DNA of 49,898 nt, taken from positions 1-49,898 of the forward strand of contig JAQBNL010000037.1 in assembly GCA_028288585.1 (NCBI GenBank), given 5' to 3'. The notes under the pieces are model-generated. The model searched no databases. It had not been told where the DNA came from and was given only the letters and a program-made list of their open reading frames with translations. Source of the stretch: Chitinophagaceae bacterium (GTDB lineage: Bacteria; Bacteroidota; Bacteroidia; Chitinophagales; Chitinophagaceae). The first letter of the stretch is position 1, and every line of letters starts with the position of its first letter. The translations under genes were made by a program, and so were the position numbers. Positions 26,673 through 35,220 of the stretch are shown here, piece by piece.

Positions 26673-27615
26673 AATTTACTCAACAGCAAAAAGAAATTTA
26701 TCAGAAATATGCAAAATACATTTTAAAGAACTTGAACCAATTCTCTTGGATAGGTTAAATGCACATCCATTAAGAAGCAGGCAAGAGGATTTTATTCGCA
26801 CACATCTTGAAGAAATTATTTCAGCTCCGCCTGAAGAATTAAGTACAATTTACAAAAGGTATAAGGCTTTCTGTATAGCAAGAGGAAAGGGCGCCTTAAA
26901 AGATATTAAGCAAGGCTTGAGTAAGATTTTTAATTACACACATTTTAGTAGTAAAAATAATCTTGGTTATAATGGTTATTCATTAACTAGGAATTTAGAT
27001 TTTAATACTTGCCCTTACTGTAACAGGAGTTTTATTTATACTATTGAAGGAACCAAATCAAAAATCATAAGACCTGATATAGATCACTTTTATGCAAAAT
27101 CTGAATTTCCTCTTTTAGCATTGTCGTTTTATAATTTGATACCAAGCTGTCTGGTCTGTAATAGATCTTTGAAAGGAAAAAAGAAAGTACAATCTTGCAT
27201 GAATCCTTATGAGGATGGATTTAGTAATGCACTTACGTTCAATTATTTTATAAAAGATGTAGAAAGCGGAAAAGGTTTTAATAGCAGGTACAGCGTATTT
27301 TTTACTGATAATCCAATTCTTTTAAACAAGGTAAACCGATGTAAAAAGAATGTTGAATTATTTAAATTAAAAGAAATATATGAACTCAGTCACGGAAATG
27401 AAATCTCAGAAATAATAAAAAAGCATGAGATTAGTAGTGGTAGATATCTTCAAATGCTTAATAAAATGTTTCCTAAATTAGGCACGATTGAAGAACTTTA
27501 TAATATTGCTTTTGCAAATTATTTTTTAGAAGAAGATTTTGACAAACGTCCACTTTCGAAATTAACAAAGGATATATTCGATCAACTGAAATTCTTTGTT
27601 ATTGATTCCGAGTAA
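26665..27615 (+). CDS. HNH endonuclease, PtuB-like partner of the ATPase
   Basis: 316 residues. A zinc-finger HNH core is clear: Cys116-x2-Cys119 (CPYCNRSF), Asp140-His141 (IDHFYAKS), and Cys162-x2-Cys165-Asn166 (CLVCNRSLKGKK), matching the PtuB / retron-associated HNH pattern. The N-terminal 100 residues are charged and helical, with RSRQEDF and CIARGKGAL; the C-terminal 100 are unrecognised. It should cut DNA (or another nucleic acid) when the ATPase is triggered. The ATG lies inside the last codons of the ATPase gene. A REP array begins 16 nt after its stop. Confidence 0.88.
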   Translation: MIKIYSTAKRNLSEICKIHFKELEPILLDRLNAHPLRSRQEDFIRTHLEEIISAPPEELSTIYKRYKAFCIARGKGALKDIKQGLSKIFNYTHFSSKNNLGYNGYSLTRNLDFNTCPYCNRSFIYTIEGTKSKIIRPDIDHFYAKSEFPLLALSFYNLIPSCLVCNRSLKGKKKVQSCMNPYEDGFSNALTFNYFIKDVESGKGFNSRYSVFFTDNPILLNKVNRCKKNVELFKLKEIYELSHGNEISEIIKKHEISSGRYLQMLNKMFPKLGTIEELYNIAFANYFLEEDFDKRPLSKLTKDIFDQLKFFVIDSE

Positions 27616-27630
27616 CATATACATTCATTA

Positions 27631-28208
27631 CCCTATTATGGCGCAAGGTTGCCTTCATCTTCCAAATTAAAAAAAGTTTACTGGCGCAAGCGTCCGCTTG
27701 TGCCTTCTAACATAACTTCAACCATCATAAACCATACTCTTCAAATCTCTAATTTTTACAAACCATAAAGGGGTAAAATTTCTCCCTATTATGGCGCAAG
27801 GTTGCCTTCATCTTCCAAAATTAAAATAAGTTCATGGCGCAAGCCCCCTATTATGGCGCAAGGTTGCCTTCATCTTCCGAATTAAAAAAAAGTTCACTGG
27901 CGCAAGCGTCCCCCCTATTATGGCGCAAGCTTGTCATCATCCCCTATCATGGCGCCAGGTTCCCTCCATCTTCCGAATTAAAAAAAGTTCATGGCGCAAG
28001 CGTCCCCCTATTATGGCGCAAGGTTGCCTACATCTCCCGAATTAAAAATAAGTTCATGGCGCAAGCGTCCGCTTGTGCCTTCTAACACAACATCAACCAT
28101 CATAAACCAATCATACAAATTTTTAAATTTTACAAAAGAGATAGGGTCGGTAAATTTTCGTCTCAAATTATTCAAATTCTTTTCAAGGCACAAGCGGACG
28201 CTTGCGCC
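27631..28208. repeat. REP/BIME-like array beside a RAYT gene
   Basis: At least six units begin CCCTAT[TC]ATGGCGC (27631, 27784, 27846, 27913, 27942, 28006). Full units read on as AAGGTTGCC-TCATCTTCCGAATTAA-AGTTCATGGCGCAAGCGTCC, about 65 bp. Two copies of a REP palindrome GGCGCAAGCG-TC-CGCTTGTGCC (27683-27704, 28058-28079) and an inverted one (28187-28208) are present. A second conserved block (TTCTAACA-AACTTCAACCATCATAAACCA) follows both direct palindromes. Frames open across the array are by-products of the repeats. Confidence 0.88.
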
Positions 28209-28259
28209 AGTTACCATTGTATAAAATTGAAGTATGGCTTTATAATTATTCGGGAGATG

Positions 28260-28808
28260 TTATACGATGTAGGATAACTCTATCAACCCTTTCTTCCCAT
28301 AGAAATTTCCTGCACTGCTGTATAACCAATCTTCAGCCTTCTCTACAAACCCTGCTTCAACAGGATTGTTATGCATGTAAGTAAGCTTTTGATGAAACAT
28401 TTCATCATTTAAAATTTGGATCGGCTTGTTATGTTGTTGCCAGAACTGCCAGTCATTATTATTGCCACTTTTCTTTCCTGCTCTTTCCATCATCCACAGC
28501 ATCCACTCTCTCCTGCTTTCAGTCTCATTTTCTGTGATCTGTTTTCTTAGGGCGATTGATGTATGGCTTTTCATATCCCTGATAATATCTTCTAGCTTAT
28601 TTTCTTCACTGCTTATTATCATGTGTATATGGCTGGGCATAATTACCCATCCATAAATTTCAAGACCTTTCTTGTCCTGGCAATATTTCCAGCTTTGTAT
28701 TACAACATCTTTATACCCCTTTCTTACAAAAACATCTATCCAGTTAACAACAGCAAAACTTATGAAGTATAACTTATCACTATCTCCAAATTTGTATTTG
28801 CGGCTCAT
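28260..28808 (-). CDS. REP-associated tyrosine transposase (RAYT, Y1/IS200-like HUH family)
   Basis: 182 residues, typical for RAYTs. The HUH motif is His60-x-His62 (PSHIHMI) and the catalytic tyrosine is most likely Tyr144 in YMHNNPVEAG. The start MSRKYKFGDSDKLYFIS is a usual RAYT N-terminus. RAYTs are single-copy domesticated relatives of IS200/IS605 transposases that nick and spread REP palindromes. The inverted REP copy ends 52 nt from its stop codon and the array lies beyond, the classic RAYT-REP layout. Confidence 0.9.
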   Translation of the reverse strand: MSRKYKFGDSDKLYFISFAVVNWIDVFVRKGYKDVVIQSWKYCQDKKGLEIYGWVIMPSHIHMIISSEENKLEDIIRDMKSHTSIALRKQITENETESRREWMLWMMERAGKKSGNNNDWQFWQQHNKPIQILNDEMFHQKLTYMHNNPVEAGFVEKAEDWLYSSAGNFYGKKGLIELSYIV

Positions 28809-28881
28809 GCTTTACAAATTACTTGATTTTATTTTTAACGCAAGAGCAATATCTCCCACGCAAGAGCACAGCCATTCCATT

Positions 28882-31800
28882 CTACCAAACTTCCCAATCA
28901 ACAGCTTTTGTTTCTGTCCGGGTGGTAGGTTGTTGTAATCCATTGGTTAGTTCAGGTACTCTTTTGTTTACATATTGTTTTAGCTCGCTAACGGTGCATG
29001 CAGCATGCTCTTTCATATACTCAAGAATGGAATAACTGAACACACCATTTTTCAGATCACCTCTCTCCAATGCAAACTGTGTTCCTGCAGCCGCTGAAAT
29101 GATAGTGGTGCCTGTGTTCCTTCCAAGGTTTACAAATAGTTCCTGCATTAATTCAAAGCTGTTCTTCATGCCGATCTTTTTTTCATCTCCTGTCTCCACC
29201 GGGTCAACTCCTTTAGCGCCATCCCTGGTTTGCCCGGCCTGTTTATTGGCTGCTTTTATTTTTTGCATTTCCTCCTTATCAACTTCTCCTGAGTGGCAGG
29301 CATCTATCAGCATCAGTTTTTTTCGTGCAGGAATGCTATCCATTAATCCTTCCAATGCATCGTAAGAAAGCCCGCCCTGCTCCGGCTGTAAGAAGTTCAC
29401 ATCATAAGTAGAAAGATAATAATCAAAGTCGCTGCTTAACAATCCGTGACCTGAGTAAGCAATAATTACTTTGTCGTTTACAGTTGTATTCAGCAATTTC
29501 TTTTTAATGGCTTTTATATTGCCGGCAGTTACGTTCTCATTAAACAATGTATCAATTACGGTTGTATACATAAAATTTTTATCAGCCATGTTTGTTGCAA
29601 GATCCCTGATATCTTTTACGCTCCACTGCAGGTTGTAGGTGTTATTGCTGAACTTATCTATGCCAATACCAATAAAGTAAACCGTTCCTTCTTTTGGGGC
29701 ATTGGCATCGTAAGCCTGGTAACCATGTACCTGCTCCAGTGTTTTTTTTGTGCCCTGGTAAATTTTTAATGGTTGCCTGTAGCTTTCTTTCCCCTGCTGG
29801 TTGGTTACAGAAAACTCAATATGGTTTTCGCCTTTGGATAAATTAATAGTTACTTCGACAGCTAATTTGTTAGTATTATTTTTTGAAATATCAATTCCTT
29901 TTGAGCCAAATACAGGCACTTCATTTACCCATACATTATACTTATCAATAAATGAAGCGCTGTCATAAGCTGATAAACTTAGCTTTAATGCCGTCGCTAA
30001 TTGTTCAGAAGGAATTTTATTCCTGTTCTTTATTTCTGCAAAAGGAACAGCCGTATTCTGTACAAATTTTTCAGGCAAAGATAATTTCCTGAGCCGCTTT
30101 TCAAAGGCTGACCTATAAGCCCTGATCAGAGCTGTATCCTTTGAATGTATCTCTTCCATCACTTTATCAGGACGGTTCAGCAGTACATCCAACTGGTTTA
30201 TACCGATAACTTTTAAACCCGACTGCAAATGAATTTTACTTACAGCAGCAGGATCTGTTTTGTAATAATTATTATGCAAAACGGCGATGCCTCCTGACGA
30301 GACGTATTTGTCGCTTACATTAGTTTTACCAAAAGATACCAGGCTCAAAATTTTTGTTAGCTGATCCGAGTATACATCTACCGAGAATTCATTCTGCACT
30401 ATTACTCTTTTGTTTACAGAATCTACATACATTTTTTTTGCTTCTACAGCAGTTTGCATTTTAAATGTTTTGGAATCCCACATTTTTAAACTATCCGCAG
30501 AAAGTGTAATAAATGATGGAGAAAAATCATCATAATACATTTTATTGAATGAAGGAAAGGGGAATGATTGTGTTGCTTTACCTGAATGTAAATTCACGGT
30601 TTGAAAAAGAGTTTGTGCAACAGGATAGGTGCTATTCACAAAAACCAATAAATTAGAATCCTTTTGAGCAAGCTCAGCCCAGGCAGAAATAAATTCTCCT
30701 CCATACGCCTTTAACTTTATTAATTCTTTACCTGTTTCTAAATCATATACAAATGAATTTAGCCCGCTATATACGATCACAAGCTTTTTATTATCCTGCG
30801 TTATTATGGGCAGCCCATCCCAATTTTCTTTATCGATCTCTTTAATGGTAATTCCTGTTGCAGCATTTAACAGGTATGCTTTTTTACTCTGCCCTCCATT
30901 TATCAAAACAACACTTTCGTCAGGGCTATAGATCAAAGGGTTATTATCAGATATTTTAAAGTTGCCTGTTTTAAATTGATAGTTCTTTTTTAAGGAATAT
31001 GCATCTAAAGAAGTTACAGAAGAATCTGAAATAACCAGCAGCTGGTCTTTCTTTTTATTCAGCATTAATTTTTGAATATAACCTCCTGTTCTCACTACTG
31101 TATCTGCTTTGCCTTCTTCAATGTTCCACTGCCACAGGGCGCCATTATTCCACCCGGTAAATAATTTTTTATTATCTGCAGAAAATTTAATGTCCATTGC
31201 ATACAGCAGGTAGCGTGAAGTATCCGGCATTCCGAAATCAGCAACCAATTTTGCTGTTGTCATATCCCAGATACTTATATTATTATATCCCCTGATGGTA
31301 GCAATGTATCTTCCATCGGTGCTGGCCTCAGTTGTTTTTATTTCACTAAGCTCATTGGTAAATTCATGAACTGTTTCAGCGTTTGATAATTTTAATACCT
31401 GTGATGAAGCATAATACAATTGCTCATCCGGGGAAATTTGTTTTCGTCCTGCATATTTAGCCAGCTCCAGGAACAAGGGATTGTGTTTTTTACCTGTTGC
31501 AATATTCCTGATATCTAAATAATTATACCCCGTAGATGCGATCAGATAATTGTCTTTGGCGCTGAATGAAACCTGGTAAACAGGATCTTTTTCTTCAAAA
31601 TTTTTGATCACTTTGCCTGAAGCAATATCCCATATTTTAATTGTTTTATCAAGCGATGAGGAAATAACGCTTTTGCTATCGTGGGAGAAAGATGCAGCAG
31701 TAACCGGTGCCGTATGTGCCAACAATGTTTTTGACAACTTCCCATTTGAAGCATTATAAATACAAATTTTATTTCCCGTTGTTGCTGCCAGCCAGCGGTC

Positions 31801-32433
31801 ATCAGGGCTGAATTCTACTGTTCTTATTGTATCTACACCTATATCAATAGTATAAACCGGGGTACCGGTTTCTATATTATAAATAATTGTTTTGCCGGCA
31901 AAACTATAGGAGGCAACCAGGTAAGTTTTTGTACTATTTGCCAAAGATGGATATGCATCAGCAAGAGCAATTTTATTAAGTTGTTTTTTTGAGATCAGAT
32001 CTATGTTTTGTAATTCAAAAGTTACCGGCCATGAAGAACTGTTTGCAACCGCTATTGTAAGAAATTTGCTATCTGCAGTGAGTACTGCATTATGAATAGT
32101 ATTTGACGCCGGTGCAGCAAAGTGATATACAGATCGCTGCGAAGCGATCTCCCAAACATCTACGCTTTCGCTATATTGTATAAGAATATATTTTCCATCT
32201 GCGCTTAAGCTGCTCTTACCTGTATTTTTAAAATCATAAATCGTTCTTCCTGTAAAAGCATCAACAAGGTAAGTTCGCTGGTGTTCAGAAAATAAAATTA
32301 GTTTGCCATCATTACTAAATTCCACCGTAGCATAAAACCCTTGTGGATTCACAGGATACTTAACCTGCAAAGCTGTTTGTGCTGAGGAAAAAAGAACTAA
32401 AAAAATAAATATCACAAAGAAGACAGTTTTCAT
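28882..32433 (-). CDS. Secreted WD40-repeat protein with C-terminal caspase (C14) domain
   Basis: 1183 residues. Signal peptide MKTVFFVIFIFLVLFSSAQ. About residues 25-700 hold WD40-type repeats (SFSHDSKSVISSSLDKTIKIWD; FSPDDRWLAATTGNKI), likely one or two beta-propellers. The C-terminal part from about residue 930 is a caspase-like peptidase: FIGIGIDKF opens the domain, the catalytic His996 is in YSGHGLL and Cys1046 in DACHSGE. Such metacaspase/orthocaspase proteins cleave after basic or acidic residues, and the WD40 part usually binds partners. The signal peptide argues for the periplasm or surface rather than a cytoplasmic suicide role. It lies next to the defence island, but co-regulation is not evident. 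Confidence 0.9.
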   Translation of the reverse strand: MKTVFFVIFIFLVLFSSAQTALQVKYPVNPQGFYATVEFSNDGKLILFSEHQRTYLVDAFTGRTIYDFKNTGKSSLSADGKYILIQYSESVDVWEIASQRSVYHFAAPASNTIHNAVLTADSKFLTIAVANSSSWPVTFELQNIDLISKKQLNKIALADAYPSLANSTKTYLVASYSFAGKTIIYNIETGTPVYTIDIGVDTIRTVEFSPDDRWLAATTGNKICIYNASNGKLSKTLLAHTAPVTAASFSHDSKSVISSSLDKTIKIWDIASGKVIKNFEEKDPVYQVSFSAKDNYLIASTGYNYLDIRNIATGKKHNPLFLELAKYAGRKQISPDEQLYYASSQVLKLSNAETVHEFTNELSEIKTTEASTDGRYIATIRGYNNISIWDMTTAKLVADFGMPDTSRYLLYAMDIKFSADNKKLFTGWNNGALWQWNIEEGKADTVVRTGGYIQKLMLNKKKDQLLVISDSSVTSLDAYSLKKNYQFKTGNFKISDNNPLIYSPDESVVLINGGQSKKAYLLNAATGITIKEIDKENWDGLPIITQDNKKLVIVYSGLNSFVYDLETGKELIKLKAYGGEFISAWAELAQKDSNLLVFVNSTYPVAQTLFQTVNLHSGKATQSFPFPSFNKMYYDDFSPSFITLSADSLKMWDSKTFKMQTAVEAKKMYVDSVNKRVIVQNEFSVDVYSDQLTKILSLVSFGKTNVSDKYVSSGGIAVLHNNYYKTDPAAVSKIHLQSGLKVIGINQLDVLLNRPDKVMEEIHSKDTALIRAYRSAFEKRLRKLSLPEKFVQNTAVPFAEIKNRNKIPSEQLATALKLSLSAYDSASFIDKYNVWVNEVPVFGSKGIDISKNNTNKLAVEVTINLSKGENHIEFSVTNQQGKESYRQPLKIYQGTKKTLEQVHGYQAYDANAPKEGTVYFIGIGIDKFSNNTYNLQWSVKDIRDLATNMADKNFMYTTVIDTLFNENVTAGNIKAIKKKLLNTTVNDKVIIAYSGHGLLSSDFDYYLSTYDVNFLQPEQGGLSYDALEGLMDSIPARKKLMLIDACHSGEVDKEEMQKIKAANKQAGQTRDGAKGVDPVETGDEKKIGMKNSFELMQELFVNLGRNTGTTIISAAAGTQFALERGDLKNGVFSYSILEYMKEHAACTVSELKQYVNKRVPELTNGLQQPTTRTETKAVDWEVW

Positions 32434-32878
32434 AAAGCGGGTTGAGTACGGTTATATCAGAAAGGGCAAATTATGGTAATTTTCTATTCCAAACTTTTAA
32501 GAAATTCACGAACATCAGGATTTCCATTCATTACCCGTTAATATAAAGGTCTTCCACTTTCTTTCTTGCCCATGGCGTTTTGCGTAAAAAGGTAAGGCTT
32601 GACTTTACACTTGGATTATCCCTGAAGCAATTGATACGGATCCTGTTTCCCAGTTCTTCCCAGCCGTACATTTCTAAACGGCAACAAAAAAAGCAGCTGC
32701 ATCAGGTAAGAAAGGTAGCGTCAAAGAGATATCCGGCTAAAAATAATATCCTCCCTTCATCGTTGTTATTCACCTCAGAACCGCTGTTGATCTTTCTGGC
32801 CTGGTTCAATAAAGGCTAAGCTTCAGTTGTTGGTTACAAAAACCAACAACGGCCTGTTTTACGTATTTTTATCGAATT
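32434..32878. other. Intergenic region, 445 bp
   Basis: It holds the VF530 remnant and a perfect hairpin GTTGTTGGTT-ACAAA-AACCAACAAC (32826-32850). The hairpin is followed by GGCCTGTTTTACG, a poor terminator, about 30 nt before the acyltransferase start, where it could instead affect translation. The plus-strand frame 32580-32819 is the reverse of the VF530 remnant and is not a gene. Confidence 0.6.
32531..32671 (-). pseudogene. Truncated VF530 (DUF2132) family remnant
   Basis: A short minus-strand frame of 46 residues starts [16 protein letters not shown] and ends [17 protein letters not shown]. This is the C-terminal two-thirds of the VF530 family, small proteins proposed to bind DNA. Upstream the same frame reads RLEM directly before YGWEEL, where the family has about ten more residues, and then meets a stop, so an internal deletion and a frameshift have removed the N-terminus. 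It is probably dead, although the 46-residue frame is intact. Confidence 0.65.
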
Positions 32879-33940
32879 ATGGAAACCAAAAAAATTCATT
32901 ATCCAAGCCTTAATGGAATTAGAGCGATAAGTATTCTTCTTGTTATTTTTAGTCATTTAAATTTACAGTTTTCAGCATTTGAAAATATTTCTAAATACCT
33001 TCCAATAATAATTGATGGACAATTAGGAGTGAATATATTTTTCATTATTTCAGGTTTCCTAATTACTTCATTGCTGATTAAAGAGAAAAATAATAGTGGC
33101 AAAATTTCCCTAAAAGCTTTTTATACTCGAAGGACTTTAAGAATTTTTCCAGCCTATTATTTTTTATTATTTGTTTATTTTTTACTTGATCATTATCATT
33201 ATATATTTATTAGCAATATTTCATGGTTAACGGCAATAACGTATACAAAATATTTTAATTGGCAATTGGATTGGTATACAGGTATGGCATGGTCGCTCAG
33301 CGTTGAAGAACATTTCTATCTAATCTGGCCCTTAATTTTTTTAGCAGGAAAAAAAGCTCAAAAAATATTTGCAATCTTTATTATACTTTTAATTCCCTTA
33401 ATAAGGATATATTTTTACATACATCCACATTCCTGGGCAAATCCATTAACTATTTTTTTTAGGCTGGATGCAATAGCTACTGGCTGCTTATTTGCTTTAT
33501 ATGAGCAAATCATAAAAAATATTTTCAAAAAGTATTGGATAACAATTTTTTATTTATCTGTAATTTTATTATTACTGCTTCTTTTTATTCCCCAATTTAA
33601 TATAAGATATAATTTACATTTAGGAGTATTTAATATACCTTTTGGCGGATCAATCGGAACTATTACTAACTTTTTAATTGCTGCTATCATGATGTTTTCT
33701 ATGTATGGCCCAAGGGGTATATGGTTTAAATTCCTGAATTCTAAAATACTAACCCAAATTGGTTTTTGGTCATATAGTTTATACTTGTGGCAAGCCTTAT
33801 TTCTAATTAAAACAAATTATATAATAAATCAATTTCCGGTAAATATTTTATTTACATTCATAGCTGCCATTTTTTCTTACTATTTAATTGAAAGGCCTTT
33901 TTTGAAATTTAAAAGTAAACTTTCCCGAAGCAAAGCCTAA
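32879..33940 (+). CDS. Acyltransferase 3 family membrane protein (OafA/YrhL-like)
   Basis: 353 residues with about ten hydrophobic segments. N-terminal motif YPSLNGIRAISILLVIFSH, with the invariant His in helix 1, then RRTLRIFPAYY, and SLSVEEHFYLIWP. All three are hallmarks of the acyltransferase 3 family, which moves acetyl or other acyl groups onto exported sugars (O-antigen, peptidoglycan, exopolysaccharide). Strongly AT-rich for the window, which hints at horizontal transfer as often seen for surface-sugar genes. No sugar biosynthesis cluster surrounds it, so the acceptor is unknown. Confidence 0.92.
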   Translation: METKKIHYPSLNGIRAISILLVIFSHLNLQFSAFENISKYLPIIIDGQLGVNIFFIISGFLITSLLIKEKNNSGKISLKAFYTRRTLRIFPAYYFLLFVYFLLDHYHYIFISNISWLTAITYTKYFNWQLDWYTGMAWSLSVEEHFYLIWPLIFLAGKKAQKIFAIFIILLIPLIRIYFYIHPHSWANPLTIFFRLDAIATGCLFALYEQIIKNIFKKYWITIFYLSVILLLLLLFIPQFNIRYNLHLGVFNIPFGGSIGTITNFLIAAIMMFSMYGPRGIWFKFLNSKILTQIGFWSYSLYLWQALFLIKTNYIINQFPVNILFTFIAAIFSYYLIERPFLKFKSKLSRSKA

Positions 33941-34003
33941 AAGATTAAATGATCTTTTGTTGCTGCAAAGGACAGGGATATCAGTTCCGAAAACGGAGAG
34001 AAT

Positions 34004-34122
34004 GAACATTGCAGCACAAATTCTTTAAAGAATAATAATCAAATGCAAACGCAGAAAAAGTACACCTAACCAGCACCCGTACTTTCCAGAAGCAGCTGGG
34101 GCATTACATGAAACAAACACCC
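34004..34122 (+). pseudogene. Decayed partial copy of the 35221 gene
   Basis: From GAACATTGCAGCACAAATTC onward the sequence follows 35387-35506 of the intact gene: 29 identical bases at first, then interrupted identity (ATGCAAA-CGC-GAA-AAGTACA; CCAG-A-CAGCT--GCATTACATG). Frameshifts and a TAA have crept in. It stops where a REP-like unit begins. Confidence 0.8.
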
Positions 34123-34180
34123 TATTATGTTTGCAAGGATGACCATCATCATTTATAATTAATGAATTTCATGGCGCAAA
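34120..34180 (+). repeat. Isolated REP-like unit
   Basis: CCCTATTATG-GCAAGGATGACCATCATC-AATTAA-TTTCATGGCGCAAA follows the order of the unit in the array at 27631-28208, six kilobases away, with several changes. Confidence 0.7.
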
Positions 34181-34335
34181 ACTGCATGGTCTATCTGCCG
34201 GTGATGTTGCGAATATCAACAATAATAAATACTTGATAGAAACAATTGAATAATATTCCAATTGCCAACCCTAAAATTGAAAGCGGCCATTTTTACTGTA
34301 CATTTAATTTTTACAACTTTTAAAACCAAACTAAC

Positions 34336-34854
34336 ATGCAAAAAATTATTTTTTTGTCGCTCGTTACATTTGTACTTTTCTCCTGTAACGAATCAGTAAA
34401 AACTGATGGCACAACTTCTAAAAATGCTGATGCCAAAACATTGTATGAAAAGAATCTTGCTTCGCTAAAAAGCAGTATTTCCGCCTTTGAAAATGAAAAA
34501 ATGGATGATTGGACAACTGCAATCGCCGATAGTGCAATCTGGAATTCACCTGCTTACGGATCATCTCCGGCTGGTAAAACAGAGTGGAAACAGGCACTTA
34601 CTGCGTATGTAACGGATTGGGACAGTCTTAAATTAAACAATCCAACCTTTTTGCCTGGTATCGACTCCGCAACACACGAATTTGACGGAAGTGTAAGATA
34701 TTATGGTCAATGGGATGGAACTCATAAATCAGGTGTAAAAACTTCTGTAAACTTTTATGCCACTTACGATTTTAATAAGGATGGCAAAGTAGTAAATGCC
34801 AGTGAATTTTTTGATGTTGGTGGTTTGATGAATGCGATAAAGGAGAAAAAATAA
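34336..34854 (+). CDS. NTF2-like (SnoaL-type) lipoprotein, paralogue of the 41127 gene
   Basis: 172 residues. The lipobox LFSC puts the mature N-terminal Cys at residue 17, so it is a lipoprotein. The mature domain (about 35-170) has the alpha+beta cone layout of the NTF2/SnoaL superfamily: a helical start (TLYEKNLASLKSSISAFE), then a strand-rich second half ending ASEFFDVGGLMNAI. Around 70 percent of residues match the protein at 41127. NTF2-like proteins bind small ligands or act as enzymes; no catalytic site is obvious. A terminator follows. Confidence 0.85.
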   Translation: MQKIIFLSLVTFVLFSCNESVKTDGTTSKNADAKTLYEKNLASLKSSISAFENEKMDDWTTAIADSAIWNSPAYGSSPAGKTEWKQALTAYVTDWDSLKLNNPTFLPGIDSATHEFDGSVRYYGQWDGTHKSGVKTSVNFYATYDFNKDGKVVNASEFFDVGGLMNAIKEKK

Positions 34855-34861
34855 TTTTAGA

Positions 34862-34888
34862 GAGGGGCTTACTAAAAAGCCCCTTTTT
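34862..34888 (+). terminator. Terminator after the 34336 gene
   Basis: GGGGCTT-ACTAAA-AAGCCCC then TTTTT; 7-bp stem, 9 nt after the stop. Confidence 0.88.
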
Positions 34889-34928
34889 ACTTTCTAAGTA
34901 TGGTAATTTCATTGCGGCAGAATTAAAT

Positions 34929-35138
34929 TTATTTTTTCCTGTTTGACACTACAAGCACTACGCCTGCTAAAGTAATAAGGCCCCCGGCATAAGTTGGCCA
35001 GCCTACCCATTTGTTCTCTGTTTCATGTATTGCAATCGGGCCAACATCAACCAGTGTCTTTTTTACCGGCACTGTAAATCCTCTTACAAGTATCATTACA
35101 ATTCCAAGTACTATCAAAATCCATCCGGCTGTTTTCAT
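34929..35138 (-). CDS. Small two-helix membrane protein (DUF3185-like)
   Basis: 69 residues: hydrophobic segment 1 (about 4-22, GWILIVLGIVMILVRGF), a polar loop with DVGPIAIHETENK, hydrophobic segment 2 (about 47-65) and a basic tail NRKK. The pattern fits small inner-membrane proteins of the DUF3185 type. Function unknown. It starts 82 bp from the divergent 35221 gene. Confidence 0.75.
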   Translation of the reverse strand: MKTAGWILIVLGIVMILVRGFTVPVKKTLVDVGPIAIHETENKWVGWPTYAGGLITLAGVVLVVSNRKK

Positions 35139-35220
35139 GATTTTAAATTTTAATTGATACTACAATATAAATTATTTTATTCGGGGCCCGGTTTTAGCTA
35201 CTCTATCTAAAATAAAAATT

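Larger units (their letters stand above)
33941..34335. other. Intergenic region, 395 bp, made of decayed repeats
   Basis: It holds a decayed partial copy of the gene at 35221 (34004-34122) joined to a single REP-like unit (34120-34180). About 150 nt of AT-rich DNA remain before the lipoprotein start. No intact gene. Confidence 0.7.

Noticed and set aside
24000-27615. Retron-Septu type system
   Set aside because: The HNH protein resembles retron-associated ones, but no reverse transcriptase gene or msr/msd-like RNA is seen within the region.
27631-28208. CRISPR array
   Set aside because: Units are about 65 bp with REP palindromes, irregular spacing and no unique spacers of constant size; no cas genes are present.
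27834-28224. Plus-strand frames across the REP array encoding MAQA-YYGARLP-type repeats
   Set aside because: They are open only because the repeat unit lacks stops; unit number breaks the frame, and there is no start context or protein family.
32580-32819. 79-residue plus-strand frame
   Set aside because: It is the opposite strand of a recognisable VF530 fragment and matches nothing itself.
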